Assembly: GCA_019638475.1 (NCBI GenBank)
Contig: JAHBTR010000002.1
Coordinates: 62,001-126,000, forward strand
Source of the DNA: Chitinophagaceae bacterium
Lineage (GTDB): Bacteria > Bacteroidota > Bacteroidia > Chitinophagales > Chitinophagaceae
Direction of reading: 5' to 3'
DNA length: 64,000 nt
Shown piece after piece: positions 63,859-64,000 of this stretch. The position numbers were made by a program, and so were the translations under genes. Below the pieces are notes generated by a model, which saw only the letters and a list, made by a program, of their open reading frames with translations, had not been told where the DNA came from and did not search any database. The number at the start of each line of letters is the position of its first letter. Position 1 is the stretch's first letter.

Positions 63859-64000
63859 TTATTGTCCAAAACTATTCCCTTCACTTTGTACACGTTTGCT
63901 TTCTTCTTCTGAGCCTGTTTTTCTTTGTCTTGCACTTTTTACAGTTAGCTTACCAAAACGATAGCTGAAATTTATTTTAAACTGTCTGCTTTCCCAATTA
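63859..64000 (-). CDS. C-terminal end of an outer-membrane beta-barrel protein (5' part outside window)
   Basis: Only the last 47 codons are inside the window. They read ...WESRQFKINFSYRFGKLTVKSARQRKTGSEEESKRVQSEGNSFGQ-stop. The F-S-Y-R-F-G-K strand followed by a charged tail with RKTG and RV is typical of the end of Bacteroidota TonB-dependent-receptor-like barrel proteins. It was too short for an automatic call. Product and ligand cannot be stated. Confidence 0.7.
   Translation of the reverse strand, partial: NWESRQFKINFSYRFGKLTVKSARQRKTGSEEESKRVQSEGNSFGQ

Noticed and set aside
1..64000. Prophage, insertion sequence, rRNA or tRNA genes
   Set aside because: No structural phage genes, transposases, integrases or cloverleaf sequences were recognised on either strand.

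Overview
The window is a strongly A+T-rich chromosomal segment of a member of the Bacteroidota, most likely in the Chitinophagales/Sphingobacteriales part of the phylum. The evidence is a division and cell-wall cluster in the order murD-ftsW-murG-murC-ftsQ-ftsA-ftsZ, a type IX secretion (T9SS) sortase-like protein with its own T9SS tail, carboxypeptidase-regulatory/TonB-plug proteins, a PUR-family DUF3276 protein, and promoters of the TTG-N(17-23)-TAnnTTTG type. No rRNA, tRNA, CRISPR array, prophage or transposase gene was found.

Layout. 1-8.8 kb: the division cluster, ending in a clear terminator. 8.9-10.9 kb: restriction-modification (R-M) pair 1. 11-16.7 kb: envelope protein, mrp, TonB-plug protein, purB. 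17-20.5 kb: an accessory patch with different codon use, holding a Dam-type methylase with two uncharacterised partner genes and an OmpA-like lipoprotein/outer-membrane gene, each unit followed by a related ~140-bp folded repeat resembling an integron-cassette attC site. 20.9-25.8 kb: PorU2-like C25 peptidase. 25.9-38.7 kb: housekeeping genes (queA, nadC, omega-amidase, LpxR, recX, cupin, response regulator, SRPBCC, ABC-2 permease, folK, deoxynucleoside kinase, LysE, ATP-grasp, hisC), with a probable unassigned small RNA at 32.75-33.07 kb. 38.8-41.9 kb: second accessory patch, with two tiny genes, three hairpins of one sequence family, and R-M pair 2, whose nuclease gene is split by a 7-bp tandem duplication. 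42-49.4 kb: ftsK, ssb, a GH92 mannosidase, a YgjV-acetyltransferase fusion, and a small MarR regulon with two matching operators. 49.5-51.1 kb: R-M pair 3. 51.2-60.4 kb: GT39, truB, PUR protein, tamB, rarA. 60.7-63.7 kb: a WYL-like/SF1 helicase/DUF2726-like nuclease fusion, probably antiviral. The window ends in the tail of an outer-membrane beta-barrel gene on the minus strand.

The genes fall into a conserved core (peptidoglycan precursor synthesis, division, chromosome translocation, replication repair, nucleotide and cofactor metabolism, outer-membrane biogenesis) and five separate foreign-DNA-defence or methylation loci placed singly between core genes rather than in one island. The observations most worth following are the Dam three-gene module with its attC-like repeats, the helicase-nuclease fusion, the reversible-looking 7-bp lesion in the CfrBI-like nuclease, the unassigned RNA, and the variable-stem/constant-core hairpins at 39.1-39.6 kb.
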